Shown piece after piece: positions 22,251 through 36,366 of a stretch of 64,000 nt of DNA; position 1 is the stretch's first letter; each line of letters starts with the position of its first letter. Under the pieces are notes generated by a model. It ran no database searches. It was not told the DNA's origin and saw only the letters and a list, made by a program, of their open reading frames with translations. Source of the stretch: Panulirus ornatus (taxonomy: Eukaryota > Arthropoda > Malacostraca > Decapoda > Palinuridae); NCBI RefSeq assembly GCF_036320965.1, contig NC_092234.1, positions 39,062,505 to 39,126,504 of the forward strand, given 5' to 3'. The position numbers and the translations under genes were made by a program.

Positions 22251-23170
22251 CTGGGAGAGTCTGAGTGAGAGGCTCTGAGATGGTGAGAGTCTAGCTGAGA
22301 GAGTGTGAAGAGTCTGGGTGAGAGGTTGGATGTGGATGGGTGAATGGCTGAAGGAATGGCTGGAAGGGTGAGGGGCTGGGAGACGCTAGGAGAGGCTGGG
22401 AGACGCTAGGAGAGGCCGGGAGACGGTAGGAGAGGCTGGGAGAGGATGAAAAGCGGCAAGAAGGGGAAAGAGGCTTGGAATGTGAGAAGCTGGGAGAGGG
22501 TAAATGGCTAGGAGAGGGTGTGGGATTTGGAGAGGCTGGGAGAGGCTGGAAGAAACTGGTTGAGGCTAGAAGAAAGTGAGAGGCTAGGAGAGGGTGGAAA
22601 TGAGAGGCTGGGAGGAACTAAGAGAGGGTGAGAATGATACGAAAGGCTGGGAGTTGGTGAGAGGCTGGGAGATGCTGAGAGGCAAGGAGAGGGTGGAAGG
22701 TGAAGAAAGGCTGGGTGAGAGTGAAAATGGGTGAGAGGTTGGACAGGGTGAGAGTGAGTGAAAAGCTTGGAGAAGGAAGGAGCGGGAGAGAGGCTGGGAG
22801 AGTGGGAGTTAGTGAGAGGATGGGAGAGTGGGAGTTAGTGAGAGGATGGGAGAGGCCTGACACAGCAGCCCTGGCCGCTCCAGCAGTGAGGGCGGGCTGG
22901 GGGGCGGGCTGGGGGGGGCTGGGGGGGCTGGGGGGCGGGCTGGGGGGGCTGGGGGGGCTGGGGGGCGGGCTGGGGGCGGGTTGGGGGGGGAGACGGAAAC
23001 ATTTTTCTTTTTCAAGGTTTAAATGGTAGGGGGAGGGGGAGGGGGCTGAGTGTAGAGGGAGGAGGGGGAGGGGGCAGAGGGAGGAAGAAGGTTATGGAGT
23101 AAGGGGGATGAGGGAGGGATTTTGGGTAGAGGAAGGGGGATGAGGATAGCGAATTAGGGGTAGGGGGTGG
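22251..23170. repeat. Degenerate GAGAGGCTGG repeats and G-rich tract
   Basis: About 22251-22860 repeats GAGAGGCTGGGAGA-like units with heavy drift. About 22885-22990 is G-rich, built from GGGCGGGCTGGGGG and GGGGGGCTGGGG. About 23028-23170 is GGGGGA-rich. Several runs of four or more G make G-quadruplexes plausible. Confidence 0.8.
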
Positions 23171-23249
23171 TTGCTGCTGAGGGAGGAGAGTGGGATATAA
23201 AGTCATATACACACGGCACCAACACTACACTTCCAGAAGATCGGCCTCA

Positions 23250-23925
23250 CGCACCAGTACACCTACACCATCCACATACACCAGTACACCTACACCATCC
23301 ACATACACCAGTACTCCTACACCATCCACATACACCAGTACACCTACACCATCCACATACACCAGTACACCTACACCATACACATACACCAGTACACATA
23401 CACCATACACAAACACCAGTACACCTACACCATCCACATACACCAGTACTCCTACACCATCCACATACACCAGTACACCTACACCATACACATACACCAG
23501 TACACCTACACCATCCACAAACACCAGTACACCTACACCATACACAAACACCAGTACACCTACACCATCCACATACACCAGTACTCCTACACCATACACA
23601 TACACCAGTACACCTACACCATACACAAACACCAGTACACCTACACCATACACAAACACCAGTACACCTACACCATACACAAACACCAGTACACCTACAC
23701 CATACACAAACACCAGTACACCTACACCATCCACAAACACCAGTACACCTACACCATACACATACACCAGTACACCTACACCATACACATACACCAGTAC
23801 ACCTACATCATACACATACACCAGTACACCTACACCATACACAAACACCAGTACACCTACACCATCCACAAACACCAGTACACCTACACCATACACATAC
23901 ACCAGTACTCCTACACCATACAAAT
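23250..23925. repeat. 27-bp minisatellite, about 25 copies
   Basis: Units contain CCAGTACACCTACACCAT and then CCACATACA, TACACATACA or TACACAAACA. Divisible by three, so three parallel long frames exist on both strands; they lack any domain beyond the repeat. Confidence 0.96.
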
Positions 23926-23929
23926 GATC

Positions 23930-25378
<1,449 letters not shown>

Positions 25379-25438
25379 AGCGTTAATGGGATGTCCTTGA
25401 TTAGAGCCTCAGCTGCCCGTGCCCGTCTCAACTAACAT

Positions 25439-25592
25439 GGGATGTGATCATGGTAGTTCATACGTTCCAACCCTGGGATGTGATCATGGTAGTTCATACG
25501 TTCCAACCCTGGGATGTGATCATGGTAGTTCATAAGTTCCAACCCTGGGATGTGATCATGGTAGTTCATAAGTTCCAACAACGAGATGTGCT
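25439..25592. repeat. 36-bp minisatellite, four copies
   Basis: Units with GGGATGTGATCATGGTAGTT, the last diverged. Confidence 0.92.
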
Positions 25593-25785
25593 GTGGTGAT
25601 GGACATCTTTTAAACTCTATCTAATTCGTTTATTGCCATCACAATGATAGCTGTTCTTCCTGTGTGTACAGCGAACATGTGCGTCATGAGTGTGTCTCTT
25701 GTTGTGAGTGTTCTCGTTATCATGCCTCTCATTATACGGCTCGGCCACCCTCATGTCTTCTTAATGTGTTCTTTGAATCGCAGTC

Positions 25786-26198
25786 CCTCACTCATGATGA
25801 CTCACTATCGCAGACCCTCACTCATGATGACTCACTATCGCAGTCCCTCACTCATGATGACTCACTATCGCAGACCCTCACTCATGATGACTCACTATCG
25901 CAGACCCTCACTCATGATGACTCACTATCGCAGTCCCTCACTCATGATGACTCACTATCGCAGACCCTCACTCATGACGGCTCACTATCGCAGTCCCTCA
26001 CTCATGATGACTCACTATCGCAGACCCTCACTCATGATGACTCACTATCGCAGACCCTCACTCATGATGACTCACTATCGCAGACCCTCACTCATGATGA
26101 CTCACTATAGCAGACCCTCACTCATGATGACTCACTATCGCAGTCCCTCACTCATGATGACTCACTATCGCAGACCCTCACTCATGATGACTCACTAA
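25786..26198. repeat. 30-bp minisatellite with TGACTCA in each unit
   Basis: Fourteen units with the core CCCTCACTCATGATGACTCA. Only a CAGACC/CAGTCC change and two other point variants distinguish units. Every intact unit contains TGACTCA, a perfect AP-1 (TRE) site. Long plus-strand frames reflect the 30-base unit. Confidence 0.95.
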
Positions 26199-26645
26199 TA
26201 TCTCTGTCTTGGTTGTTGTTATGCAGTGTCATTATAAAATGTTGTAGAATGTTACCAATACATCATGAAATGTCATACAGTGTTACCAGTACATTATGAA
26301 ATGTTCCTCACATTATATTCTTGTATCTGTCTTTGTTCAATTCCATCATTTTCAGTCTGAGTGTCAATTATTTAAGTGTATAATTATTGTTATCTGACTT
26401 TACTGTTTTCCCTTCTGTAGTGCCTGCTGCCAAACACCTAATTGTGTCTTGTGTTTCTCTCTTGATGTTATGTTTCTTATGATTATATTATCGATGATTA
26501 CAAATGAGGTGAAAACTGCTGCTTGTGGCACCACACGAAGTTCATCTTCATGTGCACACATCCTTCCTCCTGCTTGATGCTATCTATTAGATAGATTTTA
26601 TTTGACCATCTTTACCCTCGATCTTTTGTTTTGTTATCATTTCTT
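26199..26645. other. AT-rich low-copy sequence
   Basis: About 450 bases with a short duplicated motif (ATGTTACCAATACAT / GTGTTACCAGTACAT). No gene seen. Confidence 0.4.
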
Positions 26646-26775
26646 GTGTGTGTGTTCTTGTTATGGCATAACACTTGTGTGTGTTCTTGTTATGGCATAA
26701 CACTTGTGTGTGTTCTTGTTATGGCATAACACTTGTGTGTGTTCTTGTTATGGCATAACACTTGTGTGTCCTCGC
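26646..26775. repeat. 29-bp minisatellite, four copies
   Basis: Units with TTCTTGTTATGGCATAACAC. Confidence 0.93.
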
Positions 26776-26865
26776 ACAGATCCTTCTTGACTTTCATTTC
26801 TGTTTTTCATCATGATCGCACGTCCGTCACTACACTAACACCTACTCATCTGTCACTCACCCCTC

Positions 26866-27630
26866 ACATACTCACCCTCACATACTCACCCTCACATACT
26901 CACCCTCACATACTCACCCTCACATACTCACCCTCACACACTCACCCTCACACACTCACCCTCACACACTTATCCTCACATACTCACCCTCACACACTCA
27001 CCCTCACACACTCACCCTCACACACTTATCCTCACATACTCACCCTCACATACTCACCCTCACACACTCACCCTCACACACTCACCCTCACATACTCACC
27101 CTCACACACTCACCCTCACATGCTCACCCTCACACACTCACCCTCACACACTCACCCTCACACACTCACCCTCACACACTTATCCTCACATACTCACCCT
27201 CACATACTCACCCTCACACACTCACCCTCACACACTCACCCTCACACACTTATCCTCACATATTCACCCTCACATACTCACCCTCACACTCTCACCCTCA
27301 CACACTCACCCTCACTCACTTATCCTCACATACTCACCCTCACATACTCACCCTCATACACTCACCCTCACACACTCACCCTCACACACTCACCCTCACA
27401 TGCTCACCCTCACATGCTCACCCTCACACGTTCACCCTCACACACTCACTCTCACACACTCACTCTCACACATCCTCACACTCTCACCCTCACACACTCA
27501 CCCTCACACACTTATCCTCACATACTCACCCTCACATACTCACCCTCACACACTCACCCTCACACACTCACCCTCACACACTCACCCTCACATACTCACC
27601 CTCACACACTTACCCTCACACACTCACCTC
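26866..27630. repeat. 12-bp CTCACCCTCACA array
   Basis: About 64 units of 12 bases, CTCACCCTCACA or CTCACCCTCACAT variants. TTATCCTCACAT units recur every several copies, giving a longer period. The 303-codon frame is a repeat artefact. Confidence 0.95.
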
Positions 27631-27910
27631 ACCTGCAACGTTAAGTTGATTCGTCATACTGGTTAGGTCACATCCTCCTCTATGTACTGATGTTACATGT
27701 ACATCGTTCACATGCTCCTCTGTGTACTGATGTTACATGTACATCTTTGTGGATATTTATCGTTACGTTTTCGTGGCGACGTTGCCTTATATCAACATGA
27801 GAAGAGAAAGCATCACAAGAATAGAAAAGGAAAATGTAGTGAGTTAAGGAATGCACAGCAACAAGCGACCGACCGGCCCATTGCTGAAGGTCTTGTGACA
27901 GTGTGTATGT

Positions 27911-28005
27911 GTGGAGGAGGTCAGCTGCGGGCGGCGGAGGAGGTCAGCTGCGGGCGGCGGAGGAGGTCAGCTGCGGGCGGCGGAGGAGGTCAGCTGCGGG
28001 CGGCT
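27911..28005. repeat. 23-bp minisatellite, four copies
   Basis: Units with GGAGGAGGTCAGCTGCGGGC, each holding a CAGCTG E-box. Confidence 0.93.
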
Positions 28006-28086
28006 CCTCCTGCCACATCCTGACCTGCTAGCCAGCCGCTGGTACAGGCGCCTCCTTCACCTACTACATCTCCTCCTCACATACCA

Positions 28087-28260
28087 ATTATCCCTTTATC
28101 AACTTTCCATTTATATCTTTATCTACTTTATCAACTTTCCATTTATATCTTTATCTACTTTATCAACTTTCCATTTATATCTTTATCTACTTTATCAACT
28201 TTCCATTTATATCTTTATCTACTTTATCAACTCTCCATTTATATCTTTATCTACTTTCCT
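28087..28260. repeat. 32-bp minisatellite, five copies
   Basis: AT-rich units with CTTTATCTACTTTATCAAC. Confidence 0.93.
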
Positions 28261-28468
28261 ATCCATCTGTCTTTTTTCTGAAAGGTAAATATGTAATGGA
28301 ATATATTTCTCTGAAGGTTAAATATGTAATGGGATGTATTTTTCCCGTGAGATTATAGTAACATGTGTATTGATCCGCTCTGTTGTATGAATGACCGGGA
28401 GGTCGGGTTGTGCAGCTGGCACCAACTGTCTCTCTCCAGGATCGATATCTGCCTATGTCTACGGCCTG

Positions 28469-28469
<1 letters not shown>

Positions 28470-28536
<67 letters not shown>
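28470..28536. repeat. (GT)n microsatellite
   Basis: About 66 bases of pure GT. Confidence 0.98.
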
Positions 28537-28540
<4 letters not shown>

Positions 28541-29140
28541 TACAACTGTGGGTTGTGATCGTGATAGATTAACGATGGGTCAGCTGTGAGGTACCTCCTC
28601 CAGTGCACATATGCTACCCACTGTTACCCTCTGCCGAGCACATGTGGTGCCCCTGCAGATCACTCCAAACATCCCCTGCACAGTACATTTGATGATCCTG
28701 TAGAGTACATGTGCTACCTCTGAAAAGTACGCTTGATACCCGCTGTACGTGGCACCCCTAAAGGAATGACGTGGTACCTCTTCACTCGGTGCGTGTACAG
28801 ATCACACTTAGTACCACTCGGTGCGTGTACAGATCACACTTAGTACCACTCGGTGCGTGTACAGATCACACTTAGTATCACTTCAGATGACAGGTTGAAG
28901 AAACTGATAGCTTCCACTACCTCCATACACTCACCTGGGAACCTGCTCATGTTCAAGTGGGCTGTAGTGGGCTGTAGTGGGCTGTAGTGGGATTTGTTCC
29001 TCAAACTGAGGACCATGTTGGTAGCTCCACCCTGCACGCCCTCCCTATTACGTCATTCTTTAGTTGTTGTTGATGTAGTTATGTGTTGTTTTTATCGTTC
29101 CTGTTGTTATAAGACTTGTTATTGATTAAAGTAAGGTGAC
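28537..29140. other. Low-copy sequence with two small repeats
   Basis: A 32-bp unit (CTCGGTGCGTGTACAGATCA) occurs three times at about 28783-28880, and GTGGGCTGTA four times at about 28957-28992. No gene seen. Confidence 0.6.
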
Positions 29141-29405
29141 CGATGCTGAGCACAGTATTCAAGGTGGGGAGACACCAGGGAACTATAGTATTCAAGGTGG
29201 GGAGACGTATGTTTGGGGAGGGTAACACAGAGGGAGGCAGGTGTGTGGGAGGGTAACACGGAGAGAGGCTGGTGTGTGGGAGGGTAACACAGAGGGAGGC
29301 AGATGTGTGGGGCAGGGTAACACGGAGGGAGGCAGGTGTGTGGGGCAGGGTAACACAGAGGGAGGCAGGTGTGTGGGGCAGGGTAACATAAAGAGAGGCC
29401 GGTAT
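29141..29405. repeat. Tandem TTCAAGGTGGGGAGAC pair and ~32-bp minisatellite
   Basis: A short duplication (about 29158-29210) is followed by six units of 31-33 bp with GGGTAACACAGAGGGAGGC. Confidence 0.88.
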
Positions 29406-29540
29406 ATAGGGAGTGCTTGGTAAGGCCTGGCTGGACCTGCCCACCTCACTCCCACCCCTGGTACATACCTGTGATGAAGGTTCTCATGTTATCTTACAAC
29501 CCTCACCTCTGCACTCTACCTCAGCCATATTGTTCAGGGA

Positions 29541-29740
29541 GGCCTTCTGACTGTGGTGTGGCCTCCTGACTGTGGTGTGGCCTCCTGACTGTGGTGTGGC
29601 CTCCTGACTGTGGTGTGGCCTCCTGACTGTGGTGTGGCCCTCCTTGTGTGTACAGGACGGCCTGCCAAGTTAGGATAATGGCTGACAGTGAGGGTTGACA
29701 GTGAGGGTTGACAGTGAGGGTTGACAGTGAGGGTGTGGTG
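29541..29740. repeat. 19-bp and 13-bp minisatellites
   Basis: Five units of GACTGTGGTGTGGCCTCCT (29541-29637), then four of GACAGTGAGGGTT (about 29685-29738). Confidence 0.9.
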
Positions 29741-30479
29741 GTGGGTGAGGTGTGCTGACCTTGCACCCGCCGTACACACCCCCCCTCCCCCCTCCCCCTC
29801 CCCCAGTTTGGTTCGCTTCCCCTTCAATTTTCTGTGGCAATAGATGTGCACTATTTCCCCCAGGCTGGGTTATTTAGAGACAGGCGAGCCAGCAACTATG
29901 GCCCCTACCTCCCCCCGCAGTAAAGACTAGAATCGCTCTCGCCGCTCCCTTACCGATAACAATGTTTCGATTTGCAATTTCTATCCGTATGTTTATGTGT
30001 TTCAGAACTCAACCATTAATTTCAGCGTTTTCGAACGTGTGTTCAGACTTTTACTGTATTTTTTGCCTCCAGCGGAACCATTCTGGTGACAGCGGCCCAG
30101 CTCTACCCTCCACCCTCCACACAAGCTGTGCACCACACACTGGTACTTCTGTACATCACTGTCAGACACAGACGGCTCTGCCACACAGCGAGGAGATGCA
30201 CTACAACATTTGTCGCCACACTGTCGCCTTCAATAGTTCTGTGTAACAGTGAGGCAAACAAAACCTCTACTGCATGACTGTGAGGCAAACAACAGCAGCA
30301 TTACCTCACTGTGAGGTAACCTACAACACTATTGCATCACTCACACAACAACACCACACTGTGAGGCGAGCTATAACTCTGCTACATCGGTGTAAACAAA
30401 CATCTTGTGTGTTATGTTACTGAGACAAACAATGTTGACTGTATACACTGGCATGGTATATACCACACCCCTCACACTG
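29741..30479. other. Low-copy island, no gene seen
   Basis: The stretch at 29900-30100 has balanced composition and GATAACAATG-like motifs. Right of 30240 there are diverged CACTGTGAGGCAAAC repeats. Open frames of 60-95 codons have no recognisable domain. Confidence 0.4.
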
Positions 30480-31200
30480 TCCAGGTACACACACCCCAAC
30501 ATCCAGGTACACATACCCCAACATCCAGGTACACACACCCCAACATCCAGGTACACATACCCCAACATCCAGGTACACATACCCCAACATCCAGGTACAC
30601 ATACCCCAACATCCAGGTACACACACCCCAACATCCAGGTACACATACCCCAACATCCAGGTACACACACCCCAACATCCAGGTACACATACCCCAACAT
30701 CCAGGTACACACACCCAAACGTCCAGGTACGCAAACCCCCAACATCCAGGTACACACACCCCTAACATCCAGGTACACATACCCCAACATCCAGGTACAC
30801 ACACCCAAACGTCCAGGTACGCAAACCCCCAACATCCAGGTACACATACCCCAACATCCAGGTACGCAAACCCCCAACATCCAGGTACACATACCCCAAC
30901 ATCCAGGTACACACACCCCAACATCCAGGTACGCAAACCCCCAACATCCAGGTACACATACCCTAACATCCAGTACACATACCCAACATCCATACACACA
31001 CCCAACATCCAGGTACACATCCCCAACATCCAGGTACACACACCCCAACATCCAGTCACAAACCCCAAATCCAGTACACATACCCCTAACATCCAGGTAC
31101 ACATACCCCAACATCCAGGTACACATACACGAAGATTCAGGTACAAAAATACCCCAACATCCAATTCACACATACCATGAACATCCAGGTACACATATCA
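30480..31200. repeat. 22-bp minisatellite, about 32 copies
   Basis: Units contain CCCCAACATCCAGGTACACA. The right part (30960-31170) loses bases in many units, which looks like either decay or uncorrected sequence errors. Parallel frames on both strands are artefacts. Confidence 0.95.
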
Positions 31201-31885
31201 CCAACATATTAAGAAACATTCGTGCGTGAATGTGAGATACATCAGCTCTGTACATTACTGATTATTGGCCTACTGTGGAGTAGTCACCAATGTACGTCAG
31301 TACTGTACACAGTCGCGGCCTTGTACATGTATACCAGGTCTAGTGTGTAAAGTATATCAGGGTCACTATATCTCCATGATGTACACCATCCATAACGTAC
31401 AATCTGTGTACACTATCCGAACATGCACAGTGCACCACCCACAGTACATCTTCGGCAAGTACAGACAACGTTGTGTAATGTGAGGTCCACACTGGAGCTT
31501 CCTTACCACCAACCACCCTCACCCCTCCACTCAGAAATATGCCTAATGAAGAGAGACTTTAAGGTCTATAATCATCCTTTTTTTTTTAAATACTAACAAG
31601 TGTTGAGAACAACAAATCCTAAGTTGTTTGTAGGTTGAGAAGAAGGTCAGTCAGTGAGGAACATTATAATGATGAAGACTGAAGGGTTATACACAGCAGC
31701 TGAACGCTGGAATACACAGCCTTATTGACTGTTGTATCTGGAATTCAACGCTCAATAGATATTTCATTGGCATCTGTTATCAGTAAATGATCCTGCTTAT
31801 CTATTACATCTTCTCATTAACCAGGTCTTACTTTCTCACAATCCAAACCCCGTCATGTCATCATCAGAAGGTAAGAAACTCTTTC
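31201..31885. other. Low-copy sequence, no gene seen
   Basis: About 680 bases with no domain, repeat array or transposon signature that I can recognise. Confidence 0.4.
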
Positions 31886-31955
31886 TCCAGTCCACACTTA
31901 CCCGTCCAGTCCACACTTACCCGTCCAGTCCACACTTACCCGTCCAGTCTTCACT
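31886..31955. repeat. 19-bp minisatellite, four copies
   Basis: Units with CCAGTCCACACTTACCCGT. Confidence 0.9.
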
Positions 31956-32306
31956 TTCCTGTAGAACTTCCATAGCAGTGTATCCCCCCCTCCCCCTCCC
32001 CCTCCCCTCTCCCATACTATATATTTAATTTTTCATTTTTGTTTTCCATCATCATCATCATAGCGACTAGTGAGCCAGAGGGAGAGGTGGGTGACGGTCC
32101 TCCTGTGTGACTATCTTAGTTTTATGCAGATACCTTCATCATGGACCAATAGGTCTCCTGTTACCTGACCTTCCCATACATTCACATTAAGGCAGTAGCT
32201 TAAATGGACTATAATAAAGTTAATAACAGGGAAGAAGAAGAAACGAGGAAAAGTAATTTCGACCAACAATGAAGCAGAGAATTGTGTTCTGTGTTGAACT
32301 TGACAC

Positions 32307-32312
32307 GTGTGT

Positions 32313-32369
<57 letters not shown>

Positions 32370-32424
32370 TGTGTGTGTGTGTGTGGTGTGTGTGTGTGTG
32401 TGTGGTGTGTGTGTGTGTGTGTGG

Positions 32425-32480
<56 letters not shown>

Positions 32481-32500
32481 TGTGTGTGTGTGTGTGTGTG
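32307..32500. repeat. (TG)n array with TGG interruptions
   Basis: About 190 bases of GT repeat with regularly placed GG. Confidence 0.97.
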
Positions 32501-33190
32501 TTCCCTACCCAGAGGTATGCACCCCCCCCCCCCCACCTGCCCGTCCAGTGTGCCGCAGCAGTCGCTCAGCTACACAATCCTGTCTACAGCACAGAGAAGA
32601 ACAGACCTGTCTACTGCCATGTGATGTACATGACAGCCTCCATACGGCACAGTGAAGTACGAGAAAGTCTTGGTGTGTCCTCACTATGGCTTGTGTTATC
32701 ATGATGAACGTGTCATCCATGCAGCATGGTAACAAGCAACAAATGGATGAGTGGGAGGTCATCACTGTAGCCAGTGTTGCCATACCGTCATGCATAAGAC
32801 TATATCTCTTCTGTTATCAGCCATAATACAGTCTCGCCACATTCAGAAATAAGGAAGATTTTGCCCAAATGTATCACGGGTCGCGATGCAGGAACTGGCC
32901 GGAGCTGGACCCGACCTGGCCAGAGGCTGGCTAGACCCAGGTCAACCAGGGTCAGCTGACACAAACTTCCAGCCACAAATAACATTAGAGTTTGTGCCCG
33001 GCTGGTCACGGGGAAAAGTGGGGGAGGGTTTCGACCACGGCTGCAGGACTTAAGATATTCCTTCGTCATCATGATGAGCCAGGCCGGCAGACGTGTCCAG
33101 CCTTACCCAGTGTGGCAAGTAAAAGTCTGCAGAAGACTTTCATTGGCTCGGATCCCTGACACGTCTGTACCCAAGAGATTAACTCACTAG
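32501..33190. other. Low-copy sequence, no gene seen
   Basis: A C14 run at about 32522-32535, then unique sequence. Frames up to 96 codons have no recognisable domain. Confidence 0.4.
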
Positions 33191-33410
33191 GTCGAACCAG
33201 GGATCCTGCATCTGGTCGAACCAGGGGTCCTCCATCAGGTAGAACCAGGGGTCCTCCATCAGGTAGAACCAGGGGTCCTCCATCAGGTAGAACCAGGGGT
33301 CCTCCATCAGGTAGAACCAGGGGTCCTCCATCAGGTAGAACCAGGGGTCCTCCATCAGGTAGAACCAGGGGTCCTCCATCTGGTCGAACCAGGGGTCCTC
33401 CATCCTAACT
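33191..33410. repeat. 24-bp minisatellite, nine copies
   Basis: Units with AACCAGGGGTCCTCCATC; the minus frame repeats MEDPWFYL because the unit is divisible by three. Edge units carry CTGGTCG instead of AGGTAG. Confidence 0.94.
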
Positions 33411-33816
33411 CTGCACACGAGGGATCCACCCTCCCCCCCCCCCTACCTACCTCCTCACCTCCGGAGGGGGAGGAGGGGGGGGGGTGCTCCTGGCCCGCCT
33501 GTGGAGGGAGGGGAACATTTAGCTTCATGGGAGGAGGACGTCTCCTGGAGAGCGGCGGAGGCAGGCGTGCTGCCCGAGGTGGACATTGCGAACTAACCGG
33601 TAGCGACCGGATTGTTTGACGGCAAATTAGTAATTCTCCTTCTGTAACCGGTGTTTGCTGGATCAATGTTTACGTTTCTGGTAGAAATTGAAATGCGAGT
33701 CGCCCGCCCTTCTGTTTATACCGAGCAAACAACACATTTTAATACCAGTGTTATGTTTCTGGACACCCCGTCTTGATCCCCTGCCGCGCCTCGTCTTGCT
33801 ATAACCCACCCAACCT
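33411..33816. other. Low-copy island between repeats
   Basis: G/C runs at 33430-33485, then about 250 bases of balanced, non-repetitive sequence including AATGTTTACG and AAATTAGTAATT. No coding signal; a conserved non-coding element is possible but untested. Confidence 0.35.
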
Positions 33817-33933
<117 letters not shown>

Positions 33934-34400
33934 CGTCAGCCAGACTCCCCAGGGAGAGGGAGGCTGAGCTCTAGGGCCTCACTGCTCCGTCATACAACAA
34001 CCCAACAATTCCGATATATTTTATACATGTTCCTAGAAGACCTCGACCAGGTTATGTCCCTGGATGCCTGCTGGACTCCTGGGTCTGGAAGGTCTAGAGG
34101 AAAGGACTCAAGGAGAGGTCTGGAAGGACACAAGAAGGCTGGACCCATGGGTTTGGTCGGTCTCAGGGAGGCTGTACCCGTGGGTCTGGTGGGTCTCAGG
34201 GAGGCTGTACCCGTGGGTCTGGAAAGGCTGGGGCGGGCAGGGGGGCAGATGGTGTGGGTCCATGTGCAGTGTTGATCAACCATCCCTGAAGGAAAACTCT
34301 GATTAATTCTGAATTGAGCCTTCTGGACCAGGCTGACGACCCTGCCGTAGTCTGGCAAGTCTGTTATTAAGGTGAAGACTGATTGTATGTTCATAAAAGT
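33934..34400. other. Low-copy sequence with a short tandem block
   Basis: At 34150-34230 a roughly 33-bp unit (GGCTGTACCCGTGGGTCTGG) is present two to three times. No gene seen. Confidence 0.5.
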
Positions 34401-34404
34401 TCCT

Positions 34405-34755
34405 GTGTCCCATAACCTGGTCCACTGTGTCCCACAACCTGGCCCACTGTGTCCCACAACCTGACCCACTGTGTCCGACAACCTGGTCCACTATCCCAGA
34501 ACCTGGTCCACTGTGACCCACAACCTGGTCCACTGTGTCCCACAACCTGGTCCACTGTGTTCCACAACCTGGTCCACTGTGTCCCACAACCTGGCCCACT
34601 GTGTCCCACAACCTGGTCCACTATCCCACTACCTGGTCCACTTTGTCCCACAACCTGGCCCACTGTGTCCCACAACCTGGTCCACTGTGTCCCACAACCT
34701 GGTCCACTGTGACCCACAACCTGGTCCACTGTGTCCCACAACCTGGTCCACTTCA
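34405..34755. repeat. 22-bp minisatellite, about 16 copies
   Basis: Units with CCCACAACCTGGTCCACTGTG. Confidence 0.95.
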
Positions 34756-34839
34756 TTAGGAAGTTATGCTGATGAATCATTCAGTCAGTAAATATAATGA
34801 TGACCTAGGATAAGGATGAAGTAAACAGACCTGATAACG

Positions 34840-35035
34840 ATAGTGATAATAATGTAATGATAATGATAATATAAGAATGATAATGATAAACAATAACAAT
34901 GATAATGATAATGATAATGTAATAAGAATAAGAATGATAATATAAGAATGATGATAAAAATAAAAATAAATGATGATAATATAAGAATGATAATTATAAA
35001 CAATAACAATGATAATGATGATACTAATTATTTTT
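34840..35035. repeat. Irregular AATGATAAT microsatellite, left of LINE E
   Basis: Imperfect AATGAT/AATATAAGAATGAT repeats ending at the tail of the LINE fragment. The same repeat type resumes at 35543. Confidence 0.9.
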
Positions 35036-35542
35036 TTATTATACTTTGTCGCTCTCTCCCGCGTTTACGAGGTAGCATAAGGAAACAGACGAAAGAATGT
35101 CCCATCACACCTACATACATATGTATATACATAAACTCCCACACACGCTCATATACATACCTATAGATTTCAACGTATACATACATATACATACACAGAC
35201 ATATACATATATACACTTGTACATATTCATACATGCTGCCTTCATCCATTCCCAACATCACCCCGCCACGCATAAAATGGCACCCCCCTCCCCCCACATG
35301 TGCGCGAGGTAGCGCTAGGAAAAGACAACAAAGACCACATTCGTTCACACTCAGTCTCTAGCTGTCATGTGTAATGCACCGAAACCACAGCTCCCTTTCC
35401 ACATTCAGGCCCCACAAAACTTTCCATGGTTTACCCCAGACGCTTCACATGCCCTGGTTCAATCCATTGACAGCACGTCGACCCCGGTATACCACATCGC
35501 TCCAATTCACTCTATTCCTTGCACGCCTTTCACCCTTCTGTA
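35036..35542 (-). mobile_element. RTE-like LINE fragment (copy E, mostly 3'UTR)
   Basis: Minus-strand insertion truncated to the last codons (GERRARNRVNWSDVVYRG, about 35530-35480) plus the long 3' untranslated region. The internal GCGAGGTAGCGCTAGGAAAA block is at about 35305, and the terminal hairpin CTCGT-AAAC-GCGGG at about 35057-35072. It is followed by an A-rich tail. Both ends abut the same AATGAT-type microsatellite. Confidence 0.88.
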
Positions 35543-35641
35543 TTAATGATAATAATGATAATGGTGATGATAATAATGATAATGATAATAATGATAATGA
35601 TAATAATGATAATAATACCAATATTATTATCATTATTATTA

Positions 35642-35672
<31 letters not shown>

Positions 35673-35678
35673 CATTTA

Positions 35679-35715
<37 letters not shown>

Positions 35716-35788
35716 CATTATTATTGAAATGATAGTAATATCATTATTGTTATTATTGATAATAGTAATGATAATAGCAACGATAATG

Positions 35789-35841
<53 letters not shown>

Positions 35842-35975
35842 AGTAATGATGATAATAGTTATAATAATGATGATAATGATAATGATGATAATAACAATAG
35901 TAATGATAATGATAGTAATAGTAATTATAATGATAATAATAATGATAGTAATAAATAATAATAATGCTTAGTAAT
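35543..35975. repeat. AATGATAAT / ATTATTATC microsatellite with strand switches
   Basis: Purine-rich orientation (AATGATAAT) to about 35618, complement orientation (ATTATTATC) to about 35725, then the first orientation again to 35975. Confidence 0.95.
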
Positions 35976-36366
35976 AATAGTGACAATGATAACAATAATA
36001 ATAGCGTGTATCTACGTAATGATCTTGTGTACAAAGGTCAGGTGACCTCTTGGTTAAATATAACATTGAAGGTCACGTGTATCAGTGTCCCCCCCCCCCC
36101 GGCCAATCTGGGCACAGAGCAATGAACTACAAGAAGTAAGTTCAGTAAAATAAGAACAACACTATATAACAACAACACTATATAAGAACTACTCTATATG
36201 ATAACAACAATATATAACAAATGGTTATGTTTTGTTCCTGGGTAAAAAGTGTTGTTTTCAAATTGATTACGTCTACAAGATATAGAAAATGGCTGTTATT
36301 CCCTTGAAACTCTGCTCATGTCATCAGAATAATGATAGTCTGAAATTCACCTAATTTTCAGACTAC

